Positions 19,736 through 20,682 of a stretch of 20,682 bases of DNA are shown here, in pieces. The translations under genes were made by a program, and so were the position numbers. Position 1 is the stretch's first letter. The number at the start of each line of letters is the position of its first letter. Source of the stretch: a virus. The stretch covers positions 1 to 20,682 of IMG/VR virus record IMGVR_UViG_3300044616_000517, one strand, 5' to 3'. The notes under the pieces were generated by a model that saw only the letters and a program-made list of their open reading frames with translations, had not been told where the DNA came from and ran no database searches.

Positions 19736-20038
19736 ATGAGTAGTGAATATACAGAAGAAAATGGGTGGGAGTTCTTTGAATATACTATGCATATAGGAGA
19801 TGAAAGACTTGAGTATTGGGCTACGATAAAACTAGTAGACGATGAAGAAGGCGATAACTATTACTGCGAAGAAGAAGAACTTACTCTGTATGTAAAAAGT
19901 AAAGCGCTTGGGTACGAAATTGAATCCAACGTGGGTTGTGAAGCGCCACAATTTGAGGTAGAAGAGATATTTGATAGATACATATCCAACAACCCTGAGA
20001 TAGACAAAGCAATATTAAACCAGCTATTAAAGAAATAA
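19736..20038 (+). CDS. Acidic protein, 100 aa, function unknown
   Basis: Start at ATG 19736, 6 nt after GGAG; an upstream GTG form would run through the hairpin and is not supported. The protein is highly acidic: MSSEYTEENGWEFFEYTMHI, KLVDDEEGDNYYCEEEELTL, then ESNVGCEAPQFEVEEIFDRY. It looks like a beta-rich first half and a helical end (EIDKAILNQLLKK). Such acidity is common in phage anti-defence or DNA-mimic proteins, but no specific family is recognised, and this remains a guess. Confidence 0.78.
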   Translation: MSSEYTEENGWEFFEYTMHIGDERLEYWATIKLVDDEEGDNYYCEEEELTLYVKSKALGYEIESNVGCEAPQFEVEEIFDRYISNNPEIDKAILNQLLKK

Positions 20039-20049
20039 GGAGAGAACAC

Positions 20050-20298
20050 ATGAGCGCAACACTTGTACTTACATTATCTTTTTTAACTGTCGATACCAAC
20101 ATCGACAAGAAAGGTCACACAACGAGCCATGAAACCATAGCCTACACTACGAGTGTAATCCCCTATGACAGCATGACGGCTTGCACCAATGGACGTGAAG
20201 AATGGAATCTTGCAATAGGGGCTTATCAGATGAGCAAAAGACCGACTCGTATTATCACAGCAGTATGTAACGACTCAGCTACGGGGGTGGTGCAATGA
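20050..20298 (+). CDS. Unknown small protein, 82 aa
   Basis: AAGGAGAG lies 7 nt before the ATG. The sequence MSATLVLTLSFLTVDTNIDK is followed by HTTSHETIAYTTSVIPYDS and REEWNLAIGAYQMSKRPTRIITAVCND. The first 14 residues are hydrophobic but the segment is short and lacks an N-terminal positive charge, so a strand is more likely than a signal peptide. Its stop overlaps the HTH gene by ATGA. Not a recognised family. Confidence 0.78.
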   Translation: MSATLVLTLSFLTVDTNIDKKGHTTSHETIAYTTSVIPYDSMTACTNGREEWNLAIGAYQMSKRPTRIITAVCNDSATGVVQ

Positions 20299-20507
20299 AA
20301 ACCATGACGATTAAACAGTTTACGAAGAAGACAGGGATGTCACAAGCTACGCTTAGAAGGAAGTTAATCGCTCTCAATGTTTCTCCTGTTGGAGTAGATA
20401 CCTATGGGAAGATGTCATGGCTATGGGCGGTAGAGGATTTAGAAAAAGCGTTCTCATTAGTAAATACTTATTTGTCCCCTCGTGGACGTCCTAAAAAATT
20501 GTGGTGA
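20295..20507 (+). CDS. HTH protein with C-terminal AT-hook, 70 aa
   Basis: Residues 4-32 (MTIKQFTKKTGMSQATLRRKLIALNVSPV) fit an excisionase/MerR-like helix-turn-helix, with the recognition helix near SQATLRRKLI. A short wing-like region and a helix (AVEDLEKAFSLVNTYL) follow. Residues 62-68, PRGRPKK, match the AT-hook core (RGRP with flanking Lys), which binds the minor groove of AT-rich DNA. A small DNA-binding regulator is likely. It is the only clear HTH protein in the window and so one candidate for binding the AT-containing palindromes, without direct evidence. The start is coupled to the previous gene. Confidence 0.75.
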   Translation: MKTMTIKQFTKKTGMSQATLRRKLIALNVSPVGVDTYGKMSWLWAVEDLEKAFSLVNTYLSPRGRPKKLW

Positions 20508-20512
20508 TTGAT

Positions 20513-20682
20513 ATGAAAGATGAAAACTTTATTTGGGTTGCAGTGGCAATCTTTTTAGCAGGTACACTAGCAGGTACACTCACAGTCTGCGCATTGCACA
20601 GACACTACCATGAAATCATCAAAACAAATATTGGAGAGTTCATGCTACGAGACGGTAAGATGTATGGGGTATATGAGTTAAC
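20513..20682 (+). CDS. Membrane protein, N-terminal part (runs off right edge)
   Basis: The ATG at 20513 follows a moderate GGTGA site and the frame stays open to the end (56 codons). It begins MKDENF, then a transmembrane segment WVAVAIFLAGTLAGTLTVCAL (about 8-28), followed by HRHYHEIIKTNIGEFMLRDG. The AGTLAGTL part is encoded by a perfect 12-bp tandem duplication (20557-20580). The single N-terminal anchor suggests a small inner-membrane phage protein. The rest lies outside the window. Confidence 0.7.
   Translation, partial: MKDENFIWVAVAIFLAGTLAGTLTVCALHRHYHEIIKTNIGEFMLRDGKMYGVYEL

Overview
The window reads as part of a tailed double-stranded DNA phage genome (Caudoviricetes). Evidence is a large terminase, portal, scaffold and capsid-region genes on one strand, very tight gene packing with ATGA/TAATG overlaps, and long runs of small genes with no cellular housekeeping function. 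Several proteins (the 59-aa, GroES-like, scaffold, 152-aa and MAYPTV-type proteins) resemble, from memory, families common in uncultured marine phages; that is inference, not a search. Three near-consensus sigma-70 promoters suggest a bacterial host whose RNA polymerase reads E. coli-like signals. The host cannot be named.

Layout. (1) 1-7430, minus strand: the packaging and head module, transcribed right to left: probable small terminase, large terminase, portal, a 59-aa protein, a GroES-like co-chaperonin, a scaffold-like protein, a conserved 152-aa protein, and the start of a further virion protein cut by the window edge. (2) 7431-7906: a divergent control region with A/T tracts, the first copy of a 19-bp palindrome, and a rightward promoter. 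(3) 7907-12607, plus strand: early-type genes of mostly unknown function, including a decayed HNH/AP2-like protein and a Gp88-like cysteine-rich protein. Seven copies of the palindrome AGGATATACNGTATATCCT lie between genes from 7777 to 12624. A gene-poor stretch at 8876-9547 has nested direct repeats, a TA-rich tract and terminator-like hairpins, and is a candidate replication origin. (4) 12644-16146: an operon with a conserved phage protein, a small acidic protein, a MoxR-type AAA+ ATPase and a protein combining an HEAKH metallopeptidase-like motif with a VWA domain. (5) 16149-17827: six tandem, coupled small genes, at least five of them clearly related. The shared C-terminal Glu run (GAGGAGGAG) is also the Shine-Dalgarno sequence of the next gene. 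(6) 17830-20682: small genes including a VRR-NUC nuclease, single-span membrane proteins, a YREANREK-repeat protein and an HTH/AT-hook protein.

How the parts may work together. The minus-strand genes build and fill heads, with a phage-encoded GroES-like protein probably adapting host GroEL for a head protein. The plus-strand genes start from short leaders that combine promoter, 5' hairpin, palindrome and ribosome site, so the palindromes probably coordinate expression as operators of one unidentified dimeric regulator. The AAA+/VWA pair probably remodels or matures an unknown target. The small-protein array directly behind it is the most unusual genetic structure in the window.
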